A program made the translations under genes and the position numbers. Shown here in pieces: positions 7,436-16,900 of a stretch of DNA of 26,029 bases. Positions within the stretch are counted from its first letter, which is position 1. Every line of letters starts with the position of its first letter. Source of the DNA: Chloroflexota bacterium (GTDB lineage Bacteria > Chloroflexota > Anaerolineae > Caldilineales > Caldilineaceae); the NCBI GenBank assembly GCA_003577005.1, contig QEUW01000058.1:1-26029 (forward strand). The letters are read 5' to 3'. Under the pieces are notes generated by a model. That model did no database searches. It had not been told where the DNA came from and saw only the letters and a program-made list of their open reading frames with translations.

Positions 7436-9808
7436 TTAGCGGCGGATGCGCAGGCGGGGCAGATAGCCGCGTAGTCGTTGCCAATGTTCGACGGCCTGGG
7501 CGCCTGCATTAGCCCGTTCGTTGTCGGGGGCATAGTACAGGTGATTGACGGCATTGCTCAGCGCGGTCACCTCGCGCGCCGCCACGCGACCGGTATCGGC
7601 CGCCTGTGTCTGATGTTCGACAATAAAGCTGGCCAGGCCGCGCCCGTATTCGAGCACCGTTTCGCCATCAGCCAGAGGACGCCCAGAGCGCTTACCCCAG
7701 CGTAACAACCCATGCCACGGGTCCTCGCGCCGTTGTTGCCAGTTGTCGATCACGCGCAGGGCACCCCAGGTTGCCAGACCTAGGGGCAGCAGCCAAAAGA
7801 GGAGTTGCCAGTTCCACAAACTCTGCTCCGGGGGTGGTGCGCTGGTGGGTGGTGGCAGTGGCACCGCGGCGACGCTCCGCGCTACGGGCAGCCCGATCCG
7901 CGCCAGCTCCGGTCGCCCTGCCGTCGGCTCAAAGGGGATCCACCCATAATCGGGGAAGAAAACTTCAGGCCAGGAATGCGCCTCAGCTTCCGTGATGATC
8001 CACGCCCCGTCCAGCGGGTCCCACGAACCAACTGCAAAGCCAGTGGCAAAGCGGGCGGGTAACCCGCTCAGACGCGCCAGCACGATAAAGGCCGTGGTGT
8101 AATAATCGCAATACCCGCGCAGCAGATCAAAGAGAAAATAATCGGCAACGTCCTCGATCTGCCGCGGCGGCTCGTCCACCTCCAGATCATATTCGTATTG
8201 GCGGAGGTAGGCCTCAATGGCCTGGGCCCGTGCGTAGAGGGAGGTGTGGCCGTCTACGATCTCCGCTGCCAACTGGCGTGTACGCTCGGTGATGGTATCG
8301 GGCAGTTCGAGGTGGATTTCGTATCCTGCGGGCAGGGGCAGATCAGGGCCCCAACTGGGCGCCACTGTCAAATCGGCCTCGCTCACCGCCGGGATCGAAG
8401 AGACAATCGTGTAGTTGCGCGCCCGCGACCAGAGCGCCACGAGATCGCCATCGGCGCGCACCTCGGCGTCATAGTTGATCCCTGGCTCTACCTGCTCCGG
8501 TGCGCCATAGAGGATCGATGAGTTGACAAGGACGGTAATGCTCTGCACCAGTTGTTTGCGTCCGGCGGCCTCGGTGGCGCTCCACGATTCGTTGGCAGCA
8601 TAATCGAGCCGCGTTGTCGCCGGAGGATTGCTCCAGCCGCGGCCATCATATGTAGTAAGCGTCACTCCGCGCATGTAATGGCCTGGGGGGGGTGGCAGGT
8701 CGAAGGGTGCACCGCCATAGAGGTCCTCATAGCCAATGGAGTCATTGGTGCGGACATACATCACTACCTTGTCCCCCAAATTTGAGCCGGCGCCCAGCAA
8801 AAATTCGTTGGGCATCCCATCGAGCGTACCGCCGCCACGGAGCCGCGAGGTGCCGCGCAGATTGGGGAAGAGACGGTCGCGTATATCGTTGAGCCGCTGC
8901 TCGGCTGGTTCAACCAGGCCATAGTAACCCCAGACTAGCGATTCTACGTACCAGTTCGGAGTGACCACCGCCAGAAAAACGATCAGGGCAACAATCGTAG
9001 CGCTGGCGACCAGCCGGTCAAAGTAAAGGCTGGGGCTAAAATCAAGCCCGGCGGCCAGCCAGCGCCGCACGAGCGTTTCTTGATCCAGCAAAAGGTGAAG
9101 CGCAAGCGTCAACAACACACCCGTCAACATAAGCCCCCGGCCTGCCGGCGTATAGAGCAACATCGTCCCCATGAGCCAGAGCACCGGGGCAGCGGCGAGA
9201 AAACCCTGGCGCACCCTGCGCGCCAGCCAGGCCGAGGCCGCACCCGCCAACCAAAAGGCTGTACCCACAACTGCGGCAAAAATGAGGTTGTCCTGGGCAG
9301 CGCCACCGGCGCGCACGCCCTGCCACCACAGGCCAAACCGCGTGATCATCACCATCCAATCGTTGATCGCTTGCTGCGCCAAGGCCGTCCAGCCGTTGGT
9401 GCGGATGGCCTGCACTACCTCAGCGATTGACGGCGCCCAGCCAACCAGCATGTCGCTTAGCACCAACAGGCCCGTCAGCAAGATGCCAATCGCGGCGCCT
9501 AGCGCACGCCACGGGCGTGCCCGCACCGGCGTAGGCGGCCGGCGCCAGCCCAACCACAGCCAGGTCGCCACCACAGCCAGCGGGCCGGCCAGATCCAACC
9601 CCACCTGGATCGTGCGGAGATCTTCCAGGCGATTTTCACCCAGCGCACCAGGTGGCAACGCCGCCAGTGCGATGCACGCCAGCAAGACCAGCCAACCCGC
9701 ATCCGGTCGCCATGTGGTGACGATCCACTGCGCGGCGCGCACAGCCCAGTGCGGGCGCTCGTACGTCTGTTGCGCCTCACGCGCATCCAACAAATCTGTC
9801 CGCTGCAT
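7436..9808 (-). CDS. TgpA-like membrane transglutaminase-family protein
   Basis: A 790-residue integral membrane protein with the layout of TgpA homologues. An N-terminal block of about six helices (residues 35-285, DUF3488-like) is followed by an extracytoplasmic region with a transglutaminase-like core, a single helix near residue 670 (LLFWLLPLGLATWGAL), and a cytoplasmic DUF4129-like tail. The papain-like triad is intact: C567 (RGYCDYY), H611 (EAHSWPEVFF) and D620 (DYGW). It is probably a thiol protease or transglutaminase acting on envelope proteins or peptidoglycan-linked peptides; the reaction has not been settled for the family. It lies 99 bases after the DUF58 gene, its usual neighbour; the usual MoxR ATPase is not in the window. 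Confidence 0.9.
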   Translation of the reverse strand: MQRTDLLDAREAQQTYERPHWAVRAAQWIVTTWRPDAGWLVLLACIALAALPPGALGENRLEDLRTIQVGLDLAGPLAVVATWLWLGWRRPPTPVRARPWRALGAAIGILLTGLLVLSDMLVGWAPSIAEVVQAIRTNGWTALAQQAINDWMVMITRFGLWWQGVRAGGAAQDNLIFAAVVGTAFWLAGAASAWLARRVRQGFLAAAPVLWLMGTMLLYTPAGRGLMLTGVLLTLALHLLLDQETLVRRWLAAGLDFSPSLYFDRLVASATIVALIVFLAVVTPNWYVESLVWGYYGLVEPAEQRLNDIRDRLFPNLRGTSRLRGGGTLDGMPNEFLLGAGSNLGDKVVMYVRTNDSIGYEDLYGGAPFDLPPPPGHYMRGVTLTTYDGRGWSNPPATTRLDYAANESWSATEAAGRKQLVQSITVLVNSSILYGAPEQVEPGINYDAEVRADGDLVALWSRARNYTIVSSIPAVSEADLTVAPSWGPDLPLPAGYEIHLELPDTITERTRQLAAEIVDGHTSLYARAQAIEAYLRQYEYDLEVDEPPRQIEDVADYFLFDLLRGYCDYYTTAFIVLARLSGLPARFATGFAVGSWDPLDGAWIITEAEAHSWPEVFFPDYGWIPFEPTAGRPELARIGLPVARSVAAVPLPPPTSAPPPEQSLWNWQLLFWLLPLGLATWGALRVIDNWQQRREDPWHGLLRWGKRSGRPLADGETVLEYGRGLASFIVEHQTQAADTGRVAAREVTALSNAVNHLYYAPDNERANAGAQAVEHWQRLRGYLPRLRIRR

Positions 9809-9841
9809 CTGCCATCCTACCCCAGTTCGTAGCGTAGTAGC

Positions 9842-9903
9842 CAGTGAGCAGTAATCAGTGACCAGTTGCCCGTGCTACGCACTGATTACTGCTCACTGCT
9901 CAC
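9842..9903. repeat. Hairpin built from heptamer repeats
   Basis: A perfect 18-bp inverted repeat (9843-9860 with 9880-9897) with a 19-base loop lies between the DUF58 and transglutaminase genes. Each arm is made of seven-base units: CAGTGAG, CAGTAAT, CAGTGAC, CAGTTGC on the left (9842-9869) and GATTACT, GCTCACT, GCTCACT on the right. Confidence 0.7.
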
Positions 9904-9907
9904 TCCC

Positions 9908-11431
9908 CTAACTCACCTCTTCTTCCACTTCGTACGTCACTGCCCCACCGGTAGGTGTACTGCGCACCACTTTACGGGTCCGGCGGAAGGTGAGGGCAGA
10001 TGGCAAGCTCATGCCCGCGCGCAATAATTGGACAGGCACATCCTGATAGAGCAGCGCTGTCCGCAGCGCAGCCCCAGCATCCGCGGGGTCATCCGGTGCG
10101 GCAATGAGTACAGCGCTGCCGGCCAGCCCGGCCGATTCCAGATGGAGCAACTCAGCCGTCCAGGGTGCTTCACCCGCAGCCGCTCTGATCTGCGGTGTGA
10201 CGACTACCACTGTACCCCGGCGCCCCAATGCCGAACGGCTGGTGCGAAGCAGCTCAGCCAGCGGCACATCGGTTGGCTGCACCGGCGCCAGCGCAGCCAG
10301 GATTCGCCATATCTGTGCCGGACCGGCCTGGGGAGGCACCAATACAGCTTGCTCGTGAATCTCGAGGGCAGGGTGTGGCGCGCCGATCACGCCGGTTGAC
10401 GCGGCGCCCGATGTCGCCTGACCTAACGGCTCATGACCCGAAACGGTGAGTAGCCCCACGGCGCGGCTGTCACCGCCCGTCAACAACTCGGCAGCCAGGC
10501 TGGCGGCGACGACAATGCTAAATTCAAGCGTGCTGACCTCATCCACCGTCCGGTGCGCCGCCGCATTGAGATCGAGGACGATCCAGACGCCGCCACTCGG
10601 TTCGATCTCCAGCTCCTTTACCATCAACGAGCCACGGTGGGCAGTCAACGGCCAGTGGACATAACGCAGGCTATCAGTGGCGCGATAGTCGCGTACACTG
10701 GCCGAAGGCAGCGGGCCGGTCAACGGGCGGCGGCGGCGGGCCGCACCGCTCGTCTCACCGTGGGGCAGCGCCACGATGGGCAGGTGCGCCACCCGCGGGT
10801 AGATCACAATCACATCGACTTCGTTGTAGTGAATCGTCAATTGGAAAAGCGCCAGCGGGTCGGCCAGCCGCAGTTCATGCGGGCCAAGCTGGTAAACACC
10901 GCGCTGGCGGCACTCTGCAACCATGTGCCACCGATAGCTCGAATTGGCGCCACAGCCTACGACGCGGCCGGCGCTGTATCCCGGCAAAGTTGAATGGTCG
11001 ATCCACTCGGCCCACAGGACAGGCAGCGGGCTACTGTTCGACAGTTCAAATTCCTGACGCAAAGAATCGCCCGCCACAAACACGCCAACGCTCCGCTTGC
11101 GATGAACCGCGATTGCCCGCGCCTGGCCGCGCACCCAGATCAGAGCCACACTGTAGATCACGATCAACGCAATCCCCAAGACAACCCAGACCGGGTGGGG
11201 GGCAACCAACTGGTTGAAGAAGACGATGGGCAACAGAAAGAGCGGCCAGATGACGCGGTGGGCGATCTGTACCTCGGCGGGCAGCCCACGGTTCCAGAGC
11301 GCTGAGAGTGGGTCAAACCGGCGAGCCAAAGGGCGACTTTCGCCGGCCGCTGGCTGCGACGGTCGCACCACTGGCGGTGCAGGCATACGTCGCTGCATTC
11401 CGGTAAACCAGGTCACAATTTGCTCCAGCAT
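9908..11431 (-). CDS. DUF58 domain-containing protein
   Basis: A 507-residue protein of the DUF58 family. Two membrane helices occur near the N-terminus (VIWPLFLLPIVFFN and WVVLGIALIVIYSVALIWV), and the diagnostic DUF58 stretch YRATDSLRYVHWPLTAHRGS is followed by LMVKELE. A C-terminal vWA-like region (VVVVTPQIRAA) fits the family. DUF58 proteins are usually encoded between a MoxR ATPase and a transglutaminase such as the next gene and are thought to act with them at the membrane; the exact role is unknown. I prefer the ATG at 11431 (MLEQIVTWF). A GTG at 11482 would add 17 residues, and neither start has a clear ribosome binding site. A MITE-like element begins 64 bases upstream. Confidence 0.88.
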   Translation of the reverse strand: MLEQIVTWFTGMQRRMPAPPVVRPSQPAAGESRPLARRFDPLSALWNRGLPAEVQIAHRVIWPLFLLPIVFFNQLVAPHPVWVVLGIALIVIYSVALIWVRGQARAIAVHRKRSVGVFVAGDSLRQEFELSNSSPLPVLWAEWIDHSTLPGYSAGRVVGCGANSSYRWHMVAECRQRGVYQLGPHELRLADPLALFQLTIHYNEVDVIVIYPRVAHLPIVALPHGETSGAARRRRPLTGPLPSASVRDYRATDSLRYVHWPLTAHRGSLMVKELEIEPSGGVWIVLDLNAAAHRTVDEVSTLEFSIVVAASLAAELLTGGDSRAVGLLTVSGHEPLGQATSGAASTGVIGAPHPALEIHEQAVLVPPQAGPAQIWRILAALAPVQPTDVPLAELLRTSRSALGRRGTVVVVTPQIRAAAGEAPWTAELLHLESAGLAGSAVLIAAPDDPADAGAALRTALLYQDVPVQLLRAGMSLPSALTFRRTRKVVRSTPTGGAVTYEVEEEVS

Positions 11432-11494
11432 AGTGAATATGTGAAAATGGCCTTGGACAGGATAGCAAGATGACAGGATCACATTGCGCAGACA

Positions 11495-11650
11495 TTAGTA
11501 CTACAACGAGACTTTGATGATTGTCGCCGCCAGGACCTCCGCGCCCAAAGGGCCCCCGTGACCGGAATCAACTTTCTCAACCAGCCGATTTCCGGTCACC
11601 TCCCGGAGGTCGGGGTAGGCCCGTCACATGAAGTCTCGTTGTAGTATTAG
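11495..11650. mobile_element. MITE-like foldback element, copy B
   Basis: A 156-bp element is bounded by inverted termini of 20 bases with 18 matches (11495-11514 against 11631-11650), sharing ACTACAACGAGACTT. It carries an inner sequence GTGACCGGAATCA...GGTCACCTCCCGGAGG like the copy at 5533-5630. The left inner arm has an extra GC-rich stretch in place of GGAG. No transposase is encoded. It lies in the divergent space between the DUF58 and PyrK-like genes. No clear target-site duplication was seen. Confidence 0.7.
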
Positions 11651-11815
11651 GACCCGGCCAAGTGGGATTTGAAGGACAGAGACTTTTCACTGGTTGTGGT
11701 TTCCTTGGCAGGTACTGGGTATGTAGTATACCAGCATTTGTTGCTACATAATGAAAGTTGGCTTCCAGGCCCGGCACCAGGTCACGCGTGGATGGGCAAC
11801 TTTTGGATACGAACC

Positions 11816-12718
11816 ATGATTGCGGAGACCCAACAGCAGAAAGAGAAACCGGCTGCCAACAACACCGCAATGCCCACATTGAACACAGACGGCACGATCA
11901 GGGCGACCGTGGCAGCTCCACCCCGTCATGATGGCGTGACTACGCTCTTGACGGTGGCGCTTCCACCCACTGTTAGCCAGAGCGCAGCCGGCGGGCGCTT
12001 TTTTCTTGTCCGTTGCGGCGCCCAGACCGAGTGGGAACGAGCCACCCAATGGTCGTTTGCTTTGCGCCGGCCGCTCTTCGCCACCACGGTCTATCCACTT
12101 GCCGCTGCAATGGGCTCTGACGCCGCCGGCCCGGTGGGGAGTCTGTGGGAACTGTTGGCGCTACCGGTCGCCGCTGATTGCCAGACCTGGCTGGCATCGT
12201 TGCCGGTGGAAAGCACGCTCAATTTGCTGGGCCCGTTTGGCCAGGGTTTTGCTCTCCAGCCCCTCACGCGCAATCTCCTGGTGCTGGCCGACCTGGCGCG
12301 CCTGCCGCTTCTGCTAGGCATCATGAACCAGATGTTGGACCGCAACGGTCGTGTCACCCTTTTGTTAAAGAGCGAGTTGCCGCTCGCTGCTGAGGCCCGC
12401 AGCCGGCTACCTATCCCGGTGGAGCTACGGGTCGCCGCCGATGGCGAGAATTGGCACCAACAGCTCGACGAGACGGTGCGCTGGGCCGACCAGATTGCGG
12501 TAGCGTTACCCGCCGCCAGCTATCAACTCCTGGCCAATCTCATCCGCCAAATCCGCTTTCGTCTCGAAAGCAACTTCGCCCAGGCATTTGTCGAAACCGA
12601 TCTACCGTGCGGCGTCGGCTCCTGTCTCGCCTGCACGGTTCCTCTGGCCGATGGCAGCCTGACTCGCGCCTGCGTCCACGGGCCGGTCTTTGACCTGGCG
12701 ACCTTGTATGGGAAGTAG
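11816..12718 (+). CDS. PyrK-like [2Fe-2S] ferredoxin-reductase family protein
   Basis: This resembles the electron-transfer subunit of dihydroorotate dehydrogenase (PyrK), which carries FAD and a [2Fe-2S] cluster. From the ATG at 11816 the FAD-contacting RRPLF is at residues 84-88 and the PyrK-type LLGPFGQGF at about 137-145. The cluster motif CGVGSCLACTVP with a fourth Cys is complete: C265, C270, C273, C286 (C-x4-C-x2-C-x12-C), followed by the family's GPVF ending. The NAD-binding loop, normally GGGxGxxPL, reads ADLARLPLLLG at about 158-168 and has lost its glycines. There is no pyrD beside it. A second in-frame ATG at 11870 is possible; upstream starts would run into poorly conserved sequence. 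Its 3' end faces the convergent M23 gene 81 bases away. Confidence 0.75.
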   Translation: MIAETQQQKEKPAANNTAMPTLNTDGTIRATVAAPPRHDGVTTLLTVALPPTVSQSAAGGRFFLVRCGAQTEWERATQWSFALRRPLFATTVYPLAAAMGSDAAGPVGSLWELLALPVAADCQTWLASLPVESTLNLLGPFGQGFALQPLTRNLLVLADLARLPLLLGIMNQMLDRNGRVTLLLKSELPLAAEARSRLPIPVELRVAADGENWHQQLDETVRWADQIAVALPAASYQLLANLIRQIRFRLESNFAQAFVETDLPCGVGSCLACTVPLADGSLTRACVHGPVFDLATLYGK

Positions 12719-12799
12719 AGATCGAGAAGAGTGGAGGGGACGTGAGGGATTTGGAATATTGCGAGATTCTAACCCACTACTCCCCATTCCCCACTTTCC

Positions 12800-13897
12800 T
12801 TACTTCCCCAACAACTCCAACGGGTTGGTCAGCCGGCCAAAGTCGCGTATCTCAAAGTGCAGGTGAGGGCCGGTGCTGTTGCCGGTGGAGCCGACGCGAC
12901 CGATAGCCTGGCCCTGCGCCACGACTATCCCCTCTTCCACCATGATTTCATTCAGGTGGGCGTAGAGCGTAATATAGTCGATGTTGTGGTCGATGACAAC
13001 AAAGCGGCCGTAGCCCTGGTTATTCCACCCGGCGCGGATCACGACGCCGCGGTCGGCGGCGGTCACCAGCGTGCCGGCCGGCGCGGCAATATCTACGGCG
13101 CGGTGGTCATAGCGATAACCTTGTGTCAGCCAGCCATAAAGCGGCCAGACAAAGTGACCGCTGCCATACGGCCAGTTGGCGGGCATCTGCCCGTTCTCCG
13201 ACACCGCGCGGCCCGGCCCACCTACGGCGTAGGCAACAAAGGGCGGCGTGTTGACCGGCTGGTGGAGCATCACAGCTAGAAAATCCTCTGCCGACGCCAG
13301 ACCAGCCGGGCTGTCGCGCCGGGACCGGTCTGTGTTGCCAGAGAGCGGGACGCGCAGATGCAGCCCCGATGGCAGTGGAGTACGCACCGTCACGGTCGGC
13401 GGCAAGCGGTTCCAGGCGGTCCCTTGAATATGCTCCACCGGTGTTCGGTAGCGCACCGAAATCGATTCAAGCGTTTCCCCGGCCTGTACGACATGGCAGA
13501 GGGTGCCAGGTGGTGGCATCTCAAGCACATTGCCGATGACGAGCGGTTGTTCGGGCGAAAAGTCCGGCGCGATGATACAGGGCATCTCGTCGAGGTCCAC
13601 CCCGATCTCCAATGCCACGCTGAGCAGCGTATCGCCCGGTTGCACGGTGTACGTCAGCCAGGGTGCAGACGACAGACCCGGCGCTTCGACCGGTGTTACA
13701 TAGGGTGATGGCGAGGTGGGTGTCAGCGCCGGTGCGGGTGTGGTCACAGCCTCGGGAGAGACAATGGGCACTTGAGCCACGGGGTGGGCGCCGGCCGGTC
13801 GCCAGGCGATGGCGAACAAAAGTACGCCGACGACGGCCACCCCAGTGACAACGCCTATCCGTACACTGCCCCACAACCAGCGCTGCACCCTCTGCAC
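12800..13897 (-). CDS. LysM-LysM-M23 peptidoglycan hydrolase
   Basis: A 365-residue membrane-anchored or secreted murein endopeptidase. From the GTG at 13897, an N-terminal hydrophobic segment (about residues 13-31) acts as anchor or signal, followed by a Pro/Thr-rich linker. Two LysM glycan-binding domains follow (about 80-127, TYTVQPGDTLLSVA; 133-183, CHVVQAGETLESIS), then a C-terminal M23 (LytM-type) domain. Its zinc ligands H265 and D269 (HRAVDIA) and H347 (GPHLHFEI), with H314 and H345, are all present. Start choice rests on AAGGAG at 13905-13910, seven bases upstream and overlapping the end of the preceding gene. A TTG at 13900 is the alternative. It starts four bases after the stop of the GT39-like gene, so translation is probably coupled. 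Confidence 0.9.
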   Translation of the reverse strand: MQRVQRWLWGSVRIGVVTGVAVVGVLLFAIAWRPAGAHPVAQVPIVSPEAVTTPAPALTPTSPSPYVTPVEAPGLSSAPWLTYTVQPGDTLLSVALEIGVDLDEMPCIIAPDFSPEQPLVIGNVLEMPPPGTLCHVVQAGETLESISVRYRTPVEHIQGTAWNRLPPTVTVRTPLPSGLHLRVPLSGNTDRSRRDSPAGLASAEDFLAVMLHQPVNTPPFVAYAVGGPGRAVSENGQMPANWPYGSGHFVWPLYGWLTQGYRYDHRAVDIAAPAGTLVTAADRGVVIRAGWNNQGYGRFVVIDHNIDYITLYAHLNEIMVEEGIVVAQGQAIGRVGSTGNSTGPHLHFEIRDFGRLTNPLELLGK

Positions 13898-13901
13898 CAA
13901 A

Positions 13902-16900
13902 TCACTCCTTTGGCTCGACCACAAACAGATGCCCGCCTGCGCTGTCCACACCCCAGATGCGACCTTCCCCATCCACGGCCACGCCGACCGGTTTGACCGG
14001 CCCGCCGGGTGCGATCGTATTTACCAGCCAGGCGCCAATTTGTTCGCCTTCGCTGTTCAGACGGGTAATCTGCGCTTTTTCCGGCTGGGTGAGGTAGAGA
14101 TAGCCGTCTGGCCCCGCCGCCAGATGCGAACCGTCCAGCGTATTGGCAACAGGGATCTCCCAGGCCAGAAGTCGTTGTCCGCTCTGGTCGAAGCGAACCA
14201 GCTTGTGTAGCCCCGCATCGGTGACAAAGATTGTACCATCAGCCCCTACCACCACATCAACCGGCTGGCTGTCCTGGCCCGGCCAGACCAGAACCTCTTG
14301 AAGAAGCTGGCCTGCTTCGTCCAGAGCGACCACGCGACCGCCCGTGGTTTGGGCAACCCAGATACGCCCTTGTGGATCAACATGCAGCCCACGCGCCCGG
14401 TCGAGGAAGGCAGCGGGCGCCGGCACTTCACGCAAGTAAGCGCCCTGCGCATCAAACACGATGATCTGCGCCAGCCCCGCATCCAAAACATAAAGCTGCC
14501 CCTGGCTGTCCACCGCCAGGTCGAACGGCTCCTCAAATGGCCGGGTCCCGCCTGTGATCTGGCCCTGTTGCCTACCATCGGCAGCAAGGATGAGCACACG
14601 GCGGTTACCTGTGTCGGCCACATAGAGCCGGCCATCAGGGGCAGCGGCCACGCCGCGCGGCTGGTTCAGCCCGCTCTGCACCACGCGTACGTCCCCTTCG
14701 AGCGGCGGCGCCACCAGGATCGGCGGCGCCGGGACCTCGGGATTGAAGACCAGGGCGGCCAGATTGGGCAACGTTACCCGCTCATAGCTCGCCTGCGGGG
14801 GAAAGAGCGCCGCGGACGGGACGATCTGCTGGCCACCGCCAGGCGGTGTCCAGTAGAGGTTGATGTGGGTATGGTCGGTACGGTCGGTGTAGCGTATACG
14901 AATATCGTGCAGCCCCTCTGCCAGTTCGATGCCACCGATAGCAAGTTCATTGGGATGTCTGCTCGCTGTCACCTGCTGCTCGTCGATCCAGAGAATTGCC
15001 TCATCGATCGATTCGAGACCAAAGTGATAGAAACCGCTCTGCGGGATGGCAATTTTTCCCTGCCACTCCACCGTATAAGGCCGCGGCAGCGGAGTGACGT
15101 GGAAATAGAGGGCGAGCTGCGGGTCGATCCGGCTCAGCGCGGCGGGTGGCTGCCACTCGCTGTTTGGATAATAGTGCCCCAGCAGCCCATTGCTCGTCAC
15201 CGGCGCGACAAAGAGCGCCATCGCCGGCACGATCTCCGGCCCGCGGTCAGGCGGTCGCCACGCCAGGCTAAAGGGGCTGTTCGTCCCTACCGCGCGCACG
15301 CGGATGGCGTGGTTGCCCTGCGCCAACATCACGGCGCCAACCGCTTCGCCGGTTCCGCCGCTGGCGGCGATCTGCTCCTCGCCGATCCAGAGTTCAGCGT
15401 GCGCTTGCGACTGGAGATAGAACTGGTACGGCCCATCGGTCGTCACGCGCAACACACCCTCCCATTCGACCGAGAAAGGCGCCGGCAGCGGCGGGGCATT
15501 GACCCAGTCAAAACTGAGGACGGGGTCCTGCCGGGCCAATACCGGTTCACCGGCCCACCCGTCGCCGGCATAGTAGCGCCCGCTCAAACCCTGGATCGAA
15601 GCGATATCGGACGGGGTCAGCAACATGTACGAGATGACGGTCGGTCCCCCAAAGGGCGGCTTAAATTCCTCGAAATAGGCTTGGGGATAGAGGCGCCGCG
15701 CCTCGTCAAAGAGCGCACGGCTCTCTGCGTTGACAATCAGTGCCACGTTACGGTCGGCAGTCCAGGGCAAGGGCAGACGGTCGGTCGTTTCGAGACGCAG
15801 CGGACGCCGGGCATGGCGAGCCAGAAAGTTGAGCGTGGGGTGGCCGTGAAAAAAAGAGATAACATAGGCGTCGGTCTGGTCATCGAAGCCGTTGAGCAGT
15901 TGGGCTGTAATCGTCTCGGGGGTCGAGAAGGCGTTCCACGAGGCAAAGTCATACGCCTGTTCAAAAAAGTAGGTTTGAAAATTGCTGTACGCCGCCAAAC
16001 CGAAGAGGAGGAACAGGGGCGCCCACACAACGTTTGGAAAATAGCGCCCGCCACCCGCCTGCCACTCACGCCACAGGACAGCCAGAGGTAACACGGCCAG
16101 CGCAAAGACTGCTGGCTGCGAGCCGATCGCACGCAGCGACTGGGGCGCCTCAAAGTCCAGCGAGAGGATACCCCCCAACAACGTCACTCCCAGCCACACA
16201 GGCAAAAGCAGCGCACGCGGCTGGACTGGCATCCGCAACCCGCGCCACAGGCTCAGCCCCAATCCCACCACAAGAAGCGCACCGCTGTACGGGTCGAGCA
16301 TAGGCCGGCCCGGCAGGTTATGGCGGCCATTCGGATCACCCCAGTAATTGAACATCAGGAGATGTTTGCGGGTATTTTCCAACAGCGCCGGCAGCCGCTC
16401 CTCGGCGCTCTTACGGGCAAAGATCGAAGTGTCGCTCGTGCGGGCGAAGTAGACCTCTGGCTTTTCATAGGCAAACTTGACCACGGGCGCAATCACAAGC
16501 AGTGCTACGCCAAACAACAGCGCCAATCCATGCCAGTGACGCCGCCAGAAGCCGCGCTCAAAGAGGATGAGCGCCAGCACAAAGAGCACGACGACCCCAA
16601 CAAAAAGCTGAAACGCAGCATAAAAACAGAACCCCAGGCCAAGACAGAGCCCGGCCAGGGCGTAGTCGCTATAGCGGCCGCGGCGGATGCCGCGCAGCAG
16701 AAAGCCGACGACCAATAACTCAAAGAGCGGCGTGCTGGCATTGTACATGCCGATGCGGCTAAAGTTGACATTCCAGCGCGCCACGGCCACCAACGCGGCC
16801 AGCATCCAGCCGCCGGCGCGGCCAAAGAGTTCGCGGCCAGCGAGATAGCCTGCCGCGACCGTCGCCAGCCCCATGAGCACACTCACCAGCCGGATCGACT

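Noticed and set aside
12719..12799. Terminator between the converging PyrK-like and M23 genes
   Set aside because: No stable stem with a T tract was found on either strand, only C-rich heptamer-like sequence.
14298..16091. A 597-codon open frame on the plus strand opposite the GT39-like gene
   Set aside because: It is the antisense shadow of a gene with clear domains; its translation is Arg/His/Gln-rich with no domain and no ribosome binding site.
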